From contig JAALGY010000008.1 in assembly GCA_032358165.1 (NCBI GenBank), forward strand, positions 930,001 to 994,000: DNA of 64,000 nucleotides, given 5' to 3'. Shown here piece after piece: positions 34,282 to 45,045 of this stretch. The stretch is from Diplosphaera chodatii. Its lineage: Eukaryota > Chlorophyta > Trebouxiophyceae > Prasiolales > Stichococcaceae. A program made the position numbers and the translations under genes. Within the stretch, counting starts at the first letter, position 1. Every line of letters starts with the position of its first letter. Below the pieces are notes generated by a model that made no database searches, was not told where the DNA came from, and was given only the letters and a program-made list of their open reading frames with translations.

Positions 34282-34651
34282 GACGTCCGATGCTGCTCTG
34301 AGGTGGTGCGTGGCCAGGTCACTGCGTCAGCAACTGTCGAGTGCCCCTGTTGCCTTGCAGTCAAGCCAGGTGCGGTATAAGGTCAGCGGGCCATCGGTAC
34401 TTAACCGGTGGAGTGCTTGGGGATCTTGCGCGATCAGCAGGACATCACTCGACGGCCGCTGTAAGTGTCAAAGCGTGTTCAAGGCATGCAGCAGACCTCG
34501 TAATTGGCACCGGGCTCATGAGCCAGCTGCACAACGGCACTCATCACACAGACACACGCTTGAGCAGCAGCACTAGCAGCAGCAGCAGCAGCGGCAGCGG
34601 CTTCAGGACTTGACACTGCTGCTGCTGCCGACGTCTGCATCAGCCGCCCAC
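34282..34651. promoter_or_regulatory. Divergent promoter region BAG6-like / IGPS
   Basis: About 370 bases between two divergent starts. It contains a GCA/CAG-rich run at about 34562-34605 (short trinucleotide microsatellite) just upstream of the IGPS start. Confidence 0.35.
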
Positions 34652-36473
34652 ATGCAAATAGGATTAGGCAGTCTGGGGTCCGAAAGATGCTGCGCTGCGG
34701 CATCCGCGCGGGCATCTCATTCAGGCGCCAGCGCGTCACTGCGCGCCATGTGCAGAAGGCCAGCACAGCAACACAGGGTCTGGCCGGCACGGCGTGGCTG
34801 CACAGCGGCGATGAGTGTTGAAGCAGACACTCCACAGGCTGTGGAGACAGAGCAGGAGGTCAGTGCAATGGGTCTGCTTCCGCATGCCGTCCGCCGCTGT
34901 GTGCTGGGCGGTGAAATCCTCTGCATCTGGTCGCAGCAGCACTTGCACGGTGTGCGCACAGGTAACAATCAGGCGGCGGCCGCCAAGCGGCTTCCAGCAG
35001 CAGGGGTGTGGGCCGATGAAGTTCCGCACCGAAAAAAGTGATGGCAACACGCCGCGCAACATTCTTGAGGAGATCATCTGGTGCGCAGGCACTTGGCACA
35101 GGCGTGCAGCAGGCATGCCATCAGCCGCACCACCACATCAAGGTGCTGATGCACAGCGTCGCCGGCACGCAGGTTCAAAGCACAGGAGGTGGATGACATG
35201 AAGCATGCCCAGCCCATGCCCAGCCTCATGCTGAAGACCAAGCTGGCACAGCAGTCGCAGCCGCCGCGCGACTTCATAGGGGCGCTGCGTGCTGCGGTGC
35301 GCGCACGCTGGTTGGTGCTGGTGTGTATGGCGGCGTACTGTTGCATCCTTCCGCTCAATCACAGCAAGTGGCCGTGCAGGCGGAGCGCACAAGCCGGCCA
35401 GGGCTCATTGCAGAGGTGAAGAAGGCGTCTCCCAGCCGCGGGGTGATTCAGGCAGACTTTGACCACATTCGGGTGAGGGACCGCGCACAGACCTCGACAT
35501 GGCCGCGATGTGGAACAAGCATGACGTACATCTCATAGCAATGCGCCTTTGCTCAAGAGCGGTTTGGTACACTGAACAGATAGCCAAGCAGTACGAGGCG
35601 GGCGGCGCAGCGTGCCTCAGCGTGCTGACGGACGGCCGGTATTTCCAGGGCTCCTTCAACTTCCTGCGGGAGATCCGTGAGGCCGGCGTCAGCTGCCCGC
35701 TCCTATGCAAGGAGTTCATTGTGGAGGCGTACCAGCTGTACAAGGCCCGCGCGTGCGTCTGGGGCCTGCAAACATGCTGTGCTGTCTGCCAGCTGATTTG
35801 GTTTTTTTCTGCTGCCGATGCAAGTGCTCATGCTGACTGTTGCTGACAGCCTGTGATGCACTCCGTCTGGCAGGAACGGCGCTGATGCCGTGCTGCTCAT
35901 CGCCTCGGTGCTGCCGAACAAGGACCTGGCCCTGATGCTGAAGGTCGCCAAGACGGTCGGTCTGCAGTGCCTCATTGAGGTGCGGACACGGCATCATGGG
36001 GCGTTGCACTGTGTGATGGTCCTGCAGTCGGCTCGGCCTTCTGTCATCCTGTGCTGCTCTGGCTCGTGCCGCCCGTCAGGTGCACACCATCGGGGAGCTG
36101 GAGCGCGTGCTGAAGCTGGACCTGGACCCGGCCACTTCGTTGCTGGGCATCAACAACCGGGACCTGCAGACCTTTGAGGTCACGCTCGAGAACACGCGCA
36201 TCATCATGGAGTCTGCCGCTGGCAAACAGGTATGGATCACAACAAGTGCTGGTCGTGTTCGTGGCTTCTGTCCTTTGCGATGGGCACCTGAGCCGGCAGC
36301 GTCCTGATCCGCAGGTGCAGGAGCGCGGTCTGATCATGCTCAGCGAGTCGGGCATCTTCACGCCAGACGACGTGGCATATGTGCAGCAGTGCGGCTGCGG
36401 TGGCATCCTGGTGGGCGAGTCGCTTGTGAAGCAGTCTGACACCACGGCAGCCGTGCAGCAGCTGCTTGCCTGA
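34652..36473 (+). CDS. IGPS: Indole-3-glycerol-phosphate synthase, plastid
   Basis: About eight exons. Exon 1 (to about 34858) is a transit-peptide-like region ending [18 protein letters not shown] 34610 is an alternative start. Exon 2 has [11 protein letters not shown] and [12 protein letters not shown], the plant-type N-terminal signature, and exon 3 has [12 protein letters not shown]. The barrel follows: [86 protein letters not shown] and [10 protein letters not shown]. The catalytic Lys residues and the NNRDL loop are present. The enzyme closes CdRP to indole-3-glycerol phosphate, the step directly after PAI. It is not fused to PAI, unlike E. coli TrpCF, which is the plant arrangement. 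Confidence 0.93.
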
Positions 36474-36910
36474 GACCGTCGAGGCGAACTGCTGCACACG
36501 TTGGCCCGGCCCTCATTCGTCGAGACACTGGGTTGGTGGGTGCTCGGAGGAGCTTCTGCTAGGCCCCTGACCCGCTGTCCAAACCAGACGATCAGCAGCT
36601 GTAAACCTACATGCCATTAGTAAACTCCTTGGAACCGACTCGTGAGGTCACGGTGTGCATTCGCGGAGTAGCGCAGTTTCTCAACGACGAGCGTAGTGAC
36701 ATACCTGCATTCGACTGCATGTACCTGCCTACCTGACGCGTCCTGTTTGTGCAACTACAATTTGGTTTGTAGCTGAAGGAATGAGCAAATATGTGATCCC
36801 CTCTGGTCCTGCAGCCAGCTCTGCCGGAAATGCGCTCGTGATCGTCGCAATAGGTGGGCATAAAGCGCTGTGCTGCGGGACGCACGGCTGCATCTGCACG
36901 ATGTCATGGA
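36474..36910. other. Intergenic, no gene seen
   Basis: Co-directional gap between IGPS and the TLC gene. TGTAA, the usual chlorophyte polyadenylation signal, occurs at about 36600-36604, a plausible 3' end for IGPS about 130 bases after its stop. Confidence 0.4.
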
Positions 36911-38254
36911 ATGCACACCCTGACAATGCCGTCTTCAAACGCAGCTGCCCTCATCGGGTGTTTGGAGTGGTGCATCAACCGAGGGCCAATCCGCAGAGCG
37001 ATTGAGAGACAGTTCAAGTCAGTTTCTCCAACCCCGGAAAAGCTGAAGCAGCATGTGTACCAGTCCAACATCCGCATCATTGGCCTGCTGCACCTGGCCA
37101 TACAGGTGAAGCGCATACTGTCTGTGTTGTCTGGCTGGCATCATCCTGCTGAAAATGATGCACATACTCATGATGTACATACTGCATCTTTGCAGCTGCC
37201 GCTGGCGCTTGCGGTGGTGTTGGACCCGGCAATGCAGCGTGATCGGCTGTACTCAACATCACGCCGCTCAGCAATAATGCTGTGCATCTCGGCAGGCTAC
37301 TTCTTGCACGTGAGTGAGCGCCCAGGCTGTCATGTTGGCGCCTCCTTGCCTGTCCTGTAGCATCCGCCTCGAGATTGCCCTGTGCTGTCATGCAGGACCT
37401 GTACCATTGTTTGACTGTTTTCAGCGAATGGGGTGTGCCATACCTGCTGCATGCCACCCTGTGCTGCTCGCTGTACAGCTACGGGGCGATCACAGGCTGC
37501 CTGCATTATTTCGGTGAGTCAGCGCTAGCTTTGCCGTGGCGCAGAGGCCTCCAGCAAGCAGCACAAACCTTCACCATGCATCTTCGTGTGCAGGCGCAGA
37601 GTTTCTTCTGTGGGAGGCTAGTACGGTACGCTCTCCACGGCGGTTGTCTGCAATATCTCTGTTTCAAGAGGCGCAGCGGCACCTTTACTGACTCTGTGGC
37701 CATGCCTTCATTGCAGCCCTGTGTGTACATCCGCTGGGTGCTGTACAAGCTCAGGAAGACGGACAGCATGGCTTATGTTGTGAATGGCATGGCGATGTTG
37801 CTGGCCTTCTTCCTGACACGGAATGTCTTTGGCCTCGGTGCGCTCGAGTTGCGCTTGGTCCCAGCATGCCAGCTTCTCAATAATCACTGGTACCACAACT
37901 GCAGGGGCTAAACGGGTCTCCTTTCTGTGCAGCGATGTCGGTTGACTTCTTCCGAGTGTCTGCAAGGGAGCTCAAGCATCCAACAGCTGGCGGAATCTCA
38001 CCATCGCTGATCTGGGGCTACCGCATTGCGAACGTCCTATTGAATGGCCTCAATGCATTTTGGTGGGTTGCCATTCACCAGCTGCCAGCCCGCACGCCTA
38101 TGTGCAGGACGCAATGTTCCCGACATCCGGCTGGTCCACAAGGAAATGTTGGCTGCCGTGCCGCAGGGTCTACAAGATGGCAAGCGGTGCCGCCAAGCTG
38201 CTGCTGAAGCGCAAGCCATCTGTCACGGCAGCTGGGTCACGAAAAGAGCAATGA
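36911..38254 (+). CDS. TLC-domain (TRAM/LAG1/CLN8) membrane protein
   Basis: Seven exons with matching phases: 36911-37105, 37196-37309, 37395-37513, then about 37595-37624, 37717-37838, 37933-38063 and 38167-38254. Several hydrophobic segments are visible: IRIIGLLHLAIQ, LPLALAVVLD, GYFLHDLYHCLTVF, YLLHATLCCSLYSYG, MLLAFFLTRNVFG and IWGYRIANVLLNG. The block GAEFLLWEASTPCVYIRWVL, with LLHA before it and NAFWVYKM after it, is the pattern of TLC proteins related to TMEM56/TLCD4. The C-terminus is Lys-rich (KLLLKRK). TLC proteins act in lipid synthesis, sensing or trafficking; this is not a ceramide synthase, since the Lag1 HH motif region differs. ATG 36926 is an alternative start. Confidence 0.83.
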
Positions 38255-38455
38255 CGCGTGATGTTAGTCAAAGGCTGTCACCTGCATCTACATACGACTA
38301 CGGAGGGTCTACTTGTGGTCCTGGTGTTTCTGGTTTGCAGGCGACGTGTGACTTCTCGTGTCCAAGCAGAGTTTGTCAAACGAACCCAATCAAATCCAAG
38401 CAAATGCACCCACACGCCGCTCAGTACATGCTGACATGTCACAGCATGCAGCCAA

Positions 38456-40017
38456 TCAGTCCGAGTAGTCGTCGTCTGCTTCGCCCGGCTGCAGCGGGTA
38501 CTCGTCATCCGAGTCCGAGCGCTCCTCCGCAGGGCCATGTACCGAATCCTCATCAGAGCTGTAGCCCCTGGGCGCTGCAGGTCTGTCTGCAGGGCTGCTG
38601 AAGGCTGCCGGTGTCGCCAGATCCGCATCATGCGTGGCCGTCTGCAGCATGTCGTCGATTGCCTGCAGGGATGATCACAAGCATCGGACACCAGGTGGTG
38701 AGGTGCACAATGCAGGAAGCTGGAACCTGGCTGTGACATTCGGTGGTGCAGGTGGTCAGCGCACGCACCGCACGCTCTCGTGACAGCCGCTGCAGCTGAT
38801 CTTGGAGCTCCCGGACAATCTTCTTCTGCCGCCGCCGCTTTGCATACGCAAGGCTGTGCTCGACAGACTGTTCACAAGACAATGACACCCCATCATTGTC
38901 CAGCCATGCATTGCATGCTTTGAACGTGCAGGTAACGGGAAGGCGGGCAGTGGCAGCAGGCATGGCCAGTCTGCACCTTCATCTGCTTGTCCAGTGCTGC
39001 TGCCCTCGCCTCGGAGCTGCGCCCCTGTCGGCTTGTGATCGCCAGCCCAACAGCCGCTGCTGCTGCCAGTGCGACTGCCACCTTGGCCAACAGCCCCTGC
39101 CATCGCGGCCTGCTGGGCTTCGGCCCTGCAACCATATCCCAGCAAGGTGAGCCAGACGAATGTGCACAAGGTCCATGGCACCTGACTGGTGTAAACGGTG
39201 CACTTTGATCCTCACCTGCATGCCTGTCCAACATTGCTATGAGGGTGGCTGGATTGCCGCCTTCGCCTCTGCCTGACACCTGTGCCCGGATCACGTCACC
39301 GCTGTTGGCATGCACCTGGATAGTCCAAATCGTCAACACAGACGCATCGTCAATGCAGCAAAACTGCGGTGCCCCTTGGATGCAGCCCTCCCGTACACTG
39401 CACACCACACCTCCACGCTCTGATGATTCTTCCAGCAGACAAGCGTAGGACATGCCTGCACTCCGATGCTCTCTGCCAGAGACTGCACGGCCGAGGAATC
39501 ACACGTAAAGGACCCTGCTGTGCGCATCACCACAGGCAGAGCAGGCCCGTCTGCCGTGAATGTGTGGTTCTCGCATGTTCTCACCGATAGCTGGTCCACG
39601 TCGATCTCTGCAAAGACAACGTGGCTGTACTGTGGCCGCCGTGCGACGTCAGCAATGTATGGCCTGAGGAGCTGCGACGGCTTTGCCCATGCCTGCATGC
39701 CGCATGGCCCGAAACGACCATCAGTTACCAGCAAAACAAAAAGTCGTTGAATCCACTGCTGGATACACAGAACCAGCACTCGAGCTCCATGCAGGCGTGA
39801 GCACATGGCGGACACAGCGATGCAGCGGCAACAACCGTGACAACACAGGACGTGCGTCTTACTGCATGCTTCGCACCGCTGAAAAGTGTATCAGCAGCAG
39901 GCGGTCGCCTAGTTTGCTCTGTAGCTTCTGCCACTGTCCATCATCTGTGATTCGCAGCACACGCGCTGCCTCCTGCCGCTTCGCTACCCGCTGCGTGCGG
40001 CGCCGCCGCACCGGCAT
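38456..40017 (-). CDS. Thioredoxin-like membrane protein without active-site cysteines
   Basis: About seven exons joined in phase. The N-terminal exon (ATG 40017, or 40080) is Arg-rich, then ITDDGQWQKLQSKLGD and LLLIHFSA. The next exon continues AWAKPSQLLRPYIADVARR, VVFAEIDVDQL, then ESIGVQACPTLVCWKN, with the cis-Pro of the thioredoxin fold. The usual WCGPC is replaced by WAKPS, so the fold is present without the redox pair. Later exons encode a Pro-containing linker, a likely membrane helix (LLAKVAVALAAAAAVGLAI), a basic coiled region (RRRQKKIVRELQDQLQRL) and an acidic Ser/Asp-rich tail. A structural or chaperone-like role is inferred. It is convergent with the TLC gene. Confidence 0.72.
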
Positions 40018-40340
40018 GTTGCAGTGCCCTCTGCACCAGTATCGCAGGCAACGCCGGCGCGTGTCAGCTGAAGCTCCCAAGTCACGAAGATCGCAGAAGA
40101 TAGTTCAGTGTGTCCTGGCGCAGTTTGCCATACGTGCGAGTGCAGCCGGCCAGCGGGTCACATCATTGGACAGCTGTCCGATCGAGGAGATGGGAGCGGA
40201 TAAGGAGCCGATTGGAGAGCCCTTCTGGACACGATCAGAGCGCAAGCTTTGTGCTGGTGGAATTGCAGTGTGTGATAACTCGCCGAAATCGACAGCACAA
40301 ATCAAAAACTGCCGAGGGCACCTGGCGGGCGTGTGTGCGC

Positions 40341-41230
40341 CTACAACCAGCGGAACTCGGCGCCTGGAATGAATTTGTATGGCAGCATGAGCATGAGCCC
40401 AACCATGATGGGGTTCATGACCAGCCGATCATAGCACACCCAGTTCACAAACAGTGGCAGTGCCAGGCCCCAGAAGATGCTGACAGGCGTGAGCGCCTCC
40501 CACAGCATGGTCGCCGCCAGCACTGCATTGGAGGATCGTTGGAGGTGTGAAGCCGGGTCCACTCCAGGATGCTGAGCCCGGCATGCAGCTTCAGGCGCTT
40601 GCGCTGAACACCAGGACATGCAACTCACCCTGCAGAAACGTGACCACACTTTTCCACAGCTTCGCCTCCTGCGCCATCTGGCGCGACCACTTCCACTTGC
40701 GCTTGGTCTCCTCACTGGTGAAGTCTGCATACACGTATGCAAACCGCTGCATTTGCCGGTCTGCTTCCCGCTGCACCGGCTGGTACGCTGCTTTTGCCAG
40801 CTGTACAGGTGGTGAGGCCCTGCACTAGCAGAGCCCACGGTCAGAGCACCCAGAGTGCCCACATGCGGATGCAGCCTGCCAAATGGCCACCAGGAAAATA
40901 CGGCCTTCTGCAGGTGCATACCTTGCAGCCACTTCACACAGTCCTTCGCAGGGCAGCTGTAAACGTGCCTGTGCTCCAAAAGACTGACCTGATGGCATCA
41001 CCAGCGCTGTGGAAGACCTGCTCCACCCTGTGCCGTATGTCGGAGGCTCGCCGCTGGAGCGGCCATGCCGACCTGCCCCCCGCGAGCTCGCACCTGATGT
41101 GCTGCGGGCAGCCTCTACAAAGCCGCTGCCGCAGCACTGGCCCTGCGTTGACATCAGGCCTTCCTGATGTCAGCTGCTGACACCAGAGATGCTGGTCTAG
41201 TCCTGTGATGGTTGCTGGCGCAATGCACAC
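40341..41230 (-). CDS. Unidentified membrane protein
   Basis: The two 3' exons are clear and join in phase. One reads AKAAYQPVQREADRQMQRF, then YADFTSEETKRKWKWSRQ and WKSVVTFLQ. The other reads VLAATMLWEALTPVSIFWG, then LALPLFVNWVCYD and PIMVGLMLMLPYKFIPGAEF, with the stop at 40341. The C-terminal half has two or three hydrophobic segments. An upstream exon around 41080-40990 (SDIRHRVEQVFHSAGDAIR) probably belongs to it, but the connection is unresolved, so the 5' end is approximate. The amphipathic charged region before the membrane segments suggests an organelle or inner-membrane protein. I do not recognise a family. It is divergent from ALB3. Confidence 0.5.
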
Positions 41231-41937
41231 CTGAGCCGAGGCTTTGCCGGCTGTTGTTGCCGCTGTTGCTTAGAATCGATGTGCGATACATGGGCGTGGC
41301 CCGCCTTGCCTGCATGCAAAAGAGGCAACTGTTGCACTTGACGTCCGGTCCTCCGCGACCATGCTGCTGAACGCAGAGCGCTTGGCGCGTGTGCGCAGCT
41401 GCTGCATCCTCCACACGGCGTGCGAACAACAGTCTCAACCTTGCGGCAACGCCTTGTCGCTGCAGGAGGATTTGCTGTAAGACACAGTACTGATCAATGA
41501 TGCCGCGGGCTGTTGGCACGCTGGACTGGTGATGTCGATGGAGCCCTGCGGGATGGCGCCGAAATGATCGTCAAACCAAGGCGCAACCTACAGCGAAGCC
41601 AAGAGTGCGACCCCTGTAGCTTGACGAGAACACGTCACGATCTGCAATCAGCATTGAACGTCTGCTTGCTTCAGTGATGTAGGTGTCCTGTGCCGCCCTG
41701 GGTTTCGCCGAGAGCAAATGGTCACGTCCCCTGCCCGCAATCTTCCAGCGTGGCCTTGCAGTGCATTCGGCACAGCGGTGCACTGTGACGCGCCAGTCGT
41801 TGTTCCGAAGTATATGAGGTGCGGAAACGAAATCGACGCACGGGTGTGAGTAAGAGGTCACCAGCAGACTTACCTGGAGCTGCATCCCGGAACACCTTTG
41901 TGCCAGCGAGGCCGTGTGTGCCGTCACAACTGCCATC

Positions 41938-44787
41938 ATGGCGTCGCGAGGGCTTCTGCCTGCTGCTGTGGCTTTGCAGCCTGGCCGGTGTATTGCACCA
42001 TGTAAGCCACATACATCATTCCTGCTTCGTGGCCTTCTGGCATGCTTGGGACACCAGGGCAGGCGGCGCAGCATGTCACATGATGCGTGCGCGTATGTTC
42101 TGCAGGCCGTCTTGGGCACGTGCCGCTGCGCATCAGGCAGCGCTCGGTCCGCCTGCAGCCGGTGCGCGCTGTGCACCTTGACCCGCAGCCGCTCATTCAT
42201 CTGCACGACCAGGCGGTCCAGGGGTGAGATGCATACATGTCCTGACGTGCGGCTAACGAACTGTTGTACGGGAAGGCATTTGCACGTCTCATGTTCTAAT
42301 CAGTGATTGCACGGCTGCTGACTGCGACGCGGCTGTTAACGTGCCGCGCAGCGTGCATGGCCAGTTGGACCACCTGTTTGATCACGCCGTGTCGTTGTCG
42401 CTGACGCTGGCGGATGCAGCAGCAACACTCGGCTCGGACCCGGCATCACAAAGCGCTGTGGAGGCAGTGCAAGAGGGCAGCAAATCGGGCGGTTTCTTTG
42501 GGCCAATTGCAGCACTCTTTGAGAACACGCTGAAGGTGAGACTGGCATTGGCATTGGCATTGGCATGTACTGATGCGCGGTCAAAGTACTGCATGTAGGC
42601 CAACAAAGCGAGGTGCCGCCGCCACAATGCAATCTGATGTGCTCAACTGTGCCCGTGCGCCGCACTGAACATTGCATGCTTTCCTGCAGCTCCTTGACAA
42701 TGGCTTAGCAGGGCTGCACATCCCTTACTCCTATGGGTTTGCCATCATTCTCCTCACCATCATCGTGAAGATCCTCACCTTCCCGCTCACCAGAAAGCAG
42801 GTGTAGCTCTCTGTCTGAGTCTATCATGGCGCACAACCCTGAACTGGCGAAGTAGCTAGAAGGCACCGGTGGCAGACACATGCAAGCGTGTTTGCGCACC
42901 GCTTGCAGGTGGTGTCGACGATGGCAATGCAAAAGCTGCAGCCAAAAGTGAAGGAGATCCAAAACAGGTACAAGAACGACCAGGAGAAGGCGCAGCTGGA
43001 GGTGGCCCGCCTGTACCGTGAAGCACAGGTACATCTCAGACTATTGCCTCTTCTCCGGCCCATATGTCTGGTCAACTGTCTCCAGACAGCTGCCCGGCAC
43101 GAGCGGGGCATGATGTCTTATGCGTTGCCCACGTATTGCAGGTCAACCCACTGGCTGGGTGCTTGCCAACCCTCGCTACCATTCCCGTGTTCATTGGGCT
43201 GTACAGGTGGGATGCTGCACTTTTGGCATGCCAGGCGTGCTGCAGGCCAGTCACGTGTGCACGAAGGCAGCTGCATGCAGGGCATATTTGCATCCTCTCA
43301 CTGGATGTCACATCATCTGCAGAGCATTGTCGAATGTTGCGGAAGAGGGTCTGCTGACCGAGGGCTTCTTCTGGATCCCCTCGCTGGGCGGCCCAACCAC
43401 GCTGGCTGCTCAGAAAGCGGTGCGCATTGTCATGTCCTGAGGTGCATGTCTCAAGAGTGTGCAGCCCGGAGGCTCATACCCACACACTGTGCTGTGAGCG
43501 CCTTGGAGACCTCTGCAACTACACAGACTTGGGGCCAGCCAGACCTCTGCCACCGTGAAGTCATCGTCCTCCTCCATGCGCAGGGCGGTGGCTTCTCGTG
43601 GCTGCTGCCGCTTCAGGACGGCGCGCCTCCTGTGGGCTGGGCGGATGCAATTGCATACCTGTCGCTGCCTGTGCTGCTTGTCGTGTCGCAGTTCGTCAGC
43701 CAGAAGTTGATCAGCCCGCCACAGAGCAACGACCCCAGCCAGCAGAGCAGCCAGTGGATTCTCAAGTTCCTGCCGTTCATGATTGGTGAGGAGCTGTTGT
43801 GGGTGTGAGTGGAACATGATGAAGTGTCTGCCTCGAGACAGTCTGCAGCAATGGCCGCAATTGCTATATGCGCTGCAACTATGTTCATCCACCTTCATCC
43901 GCAGGCTACTTTGCTCTGAACGTGCCATCCGGCTTGGCGCTTTACTGGTTTGTCAACAACCTTCTCAGCACTGGGCAGCAGGCGTGGCTCAAGACCACAT
44001 ATGCTGACGCGTCATCAGTGCCTGGCACTTCAGCTATCTCGGCAGCGGACAGGGCAGAGGAAGAGCGCCAGGAGCGCGTGAATCAGCTCACAGGTGAGGG
44101 CTAGCGCAGTGTGGGTTGGCTGTCATCCCCCAGTCTGTATCATGTGGATGTTGGTTGCGCCTTGCGAGGCAGTTTGCCCTCGTCGCGCCTGACACCTGCT
44201 GTGTGATGTATACGTAGGTAAGCAGACGAATGCGAGGCGGTCCAAGCTTCAGATTGAACAAGCAGGTAAATTGCAAGCTGCCCGTGGGTGTCTACCCGCA
44301 TGATCGAGAGTTGCTGATTCTGCCGTGCTGCCGGTCTGTCAGCCGTGTCAGCCTCGACCATATGGCTCTGCACCTAATCAAGTCCCACCGTTGCACTCCA
44401 GAGGCAAGCGGGCGGAAAGGGGAGAAGTTTAGGGCACTGAAGGCACAGGAAGCGTCCCGTACATCAGCATCAAAGGGCGGCAATGGCACGGTGTGTAGCA
44501 TGCAACTGCATCGTGTGTTGTGCTCTGTCTGTGCATGCGCGGGCGGCAGTATAATCTTTGCGATCGACATCAATGCTGGGTGTTGCAGAGTCAATCAAAT
44601 GGCTCGGACGGTCCGGCTGCTGAGGTAGAATGGCTGTCCGCTTGTCATGACCAGGCACTTGCTCGTTGTCCAAGTTCGTTTGTGGTAGTGATGCGAGCCA
44701 GCGGTGAGGCCTCGACATTGAAGGCATTACCTGTTTTTGCAGGCCGGTGCTGATGCGCAGCGTGAGAGCAGCAAGCGGTCAGACTGA
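41938..44787 (+). CDS. ALB3: ALB3 thylakoid membrane insertase (Oxa1/YidC/Alb3 family)
   Basis: About twelve exons. Exon 1 (MASRGLLPAAVALQPGRC) starts a plastid transit peptide. Mature exons give LFDHAVSLSLTLADAAA, then LLDNGLAGLHIPYSYGFAII, TIIVKILTFPLTRKQ, STMAMQKLQPKVKEIQNRY, VNPLAGCLPTLATIPVFIGL, FFWIPSLGGPT, then LPVLLVVSQFVSQKL, WILKFLPFMIGYFALNVPSG and LALYWFVNNLLS. This is the five-helix YidC fold in order. Short 3' exons encode a basic stroma-side tail (GKQTNARRSKLQIEQA and EASGRKGEKFRALKAQE), and the final exon ends QRESSKRSD with the stop at 44785-44787. ALB3 inserts light-harvesting proteins with cpSRP/cpFtsY; in plants the basic tail binds cpSRP43. Small exons in the transit-peptide region are unresolved. 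Confidence 0.93.
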
Positions 44788-45045
44788 GAGTCTACTTGCG
44801 TGGTCATGGGCCTACTTCCGTTTGGTAGCGGGGCTCATTAACCTGTTGCCTGCAACTTGATGCGACGATTGGGGACAGCAACACGCATACCGTACACCAT
44901 AGCTTGCGTGGCAGACATGGTATGGGACAAGCGTGTTGATTGGCTTTGTTGATCTGACATTGAGCATAAGCGGTACACCTAGAAAACGCATGTTCAGGTG
45001 CCGCTTGCATGCCTTCAGGCTTACCATAAGCCCTAGCCTGACATT
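44788..45045. other. Gene/repeat boundary
   Basis: About 260 bases of single-copy sequence between the ALB3 stop and the 3' tail of the first family L LINE copy. This marks the edge of the repeat cluster. Confidence 0.5.

Noticed and set aside
34560..34610. CAG-rich run as a polyglutamine-coding exon
   Set aside because: It lies upstream of the chosen IGPS start, and no splice-supported frame uses it.
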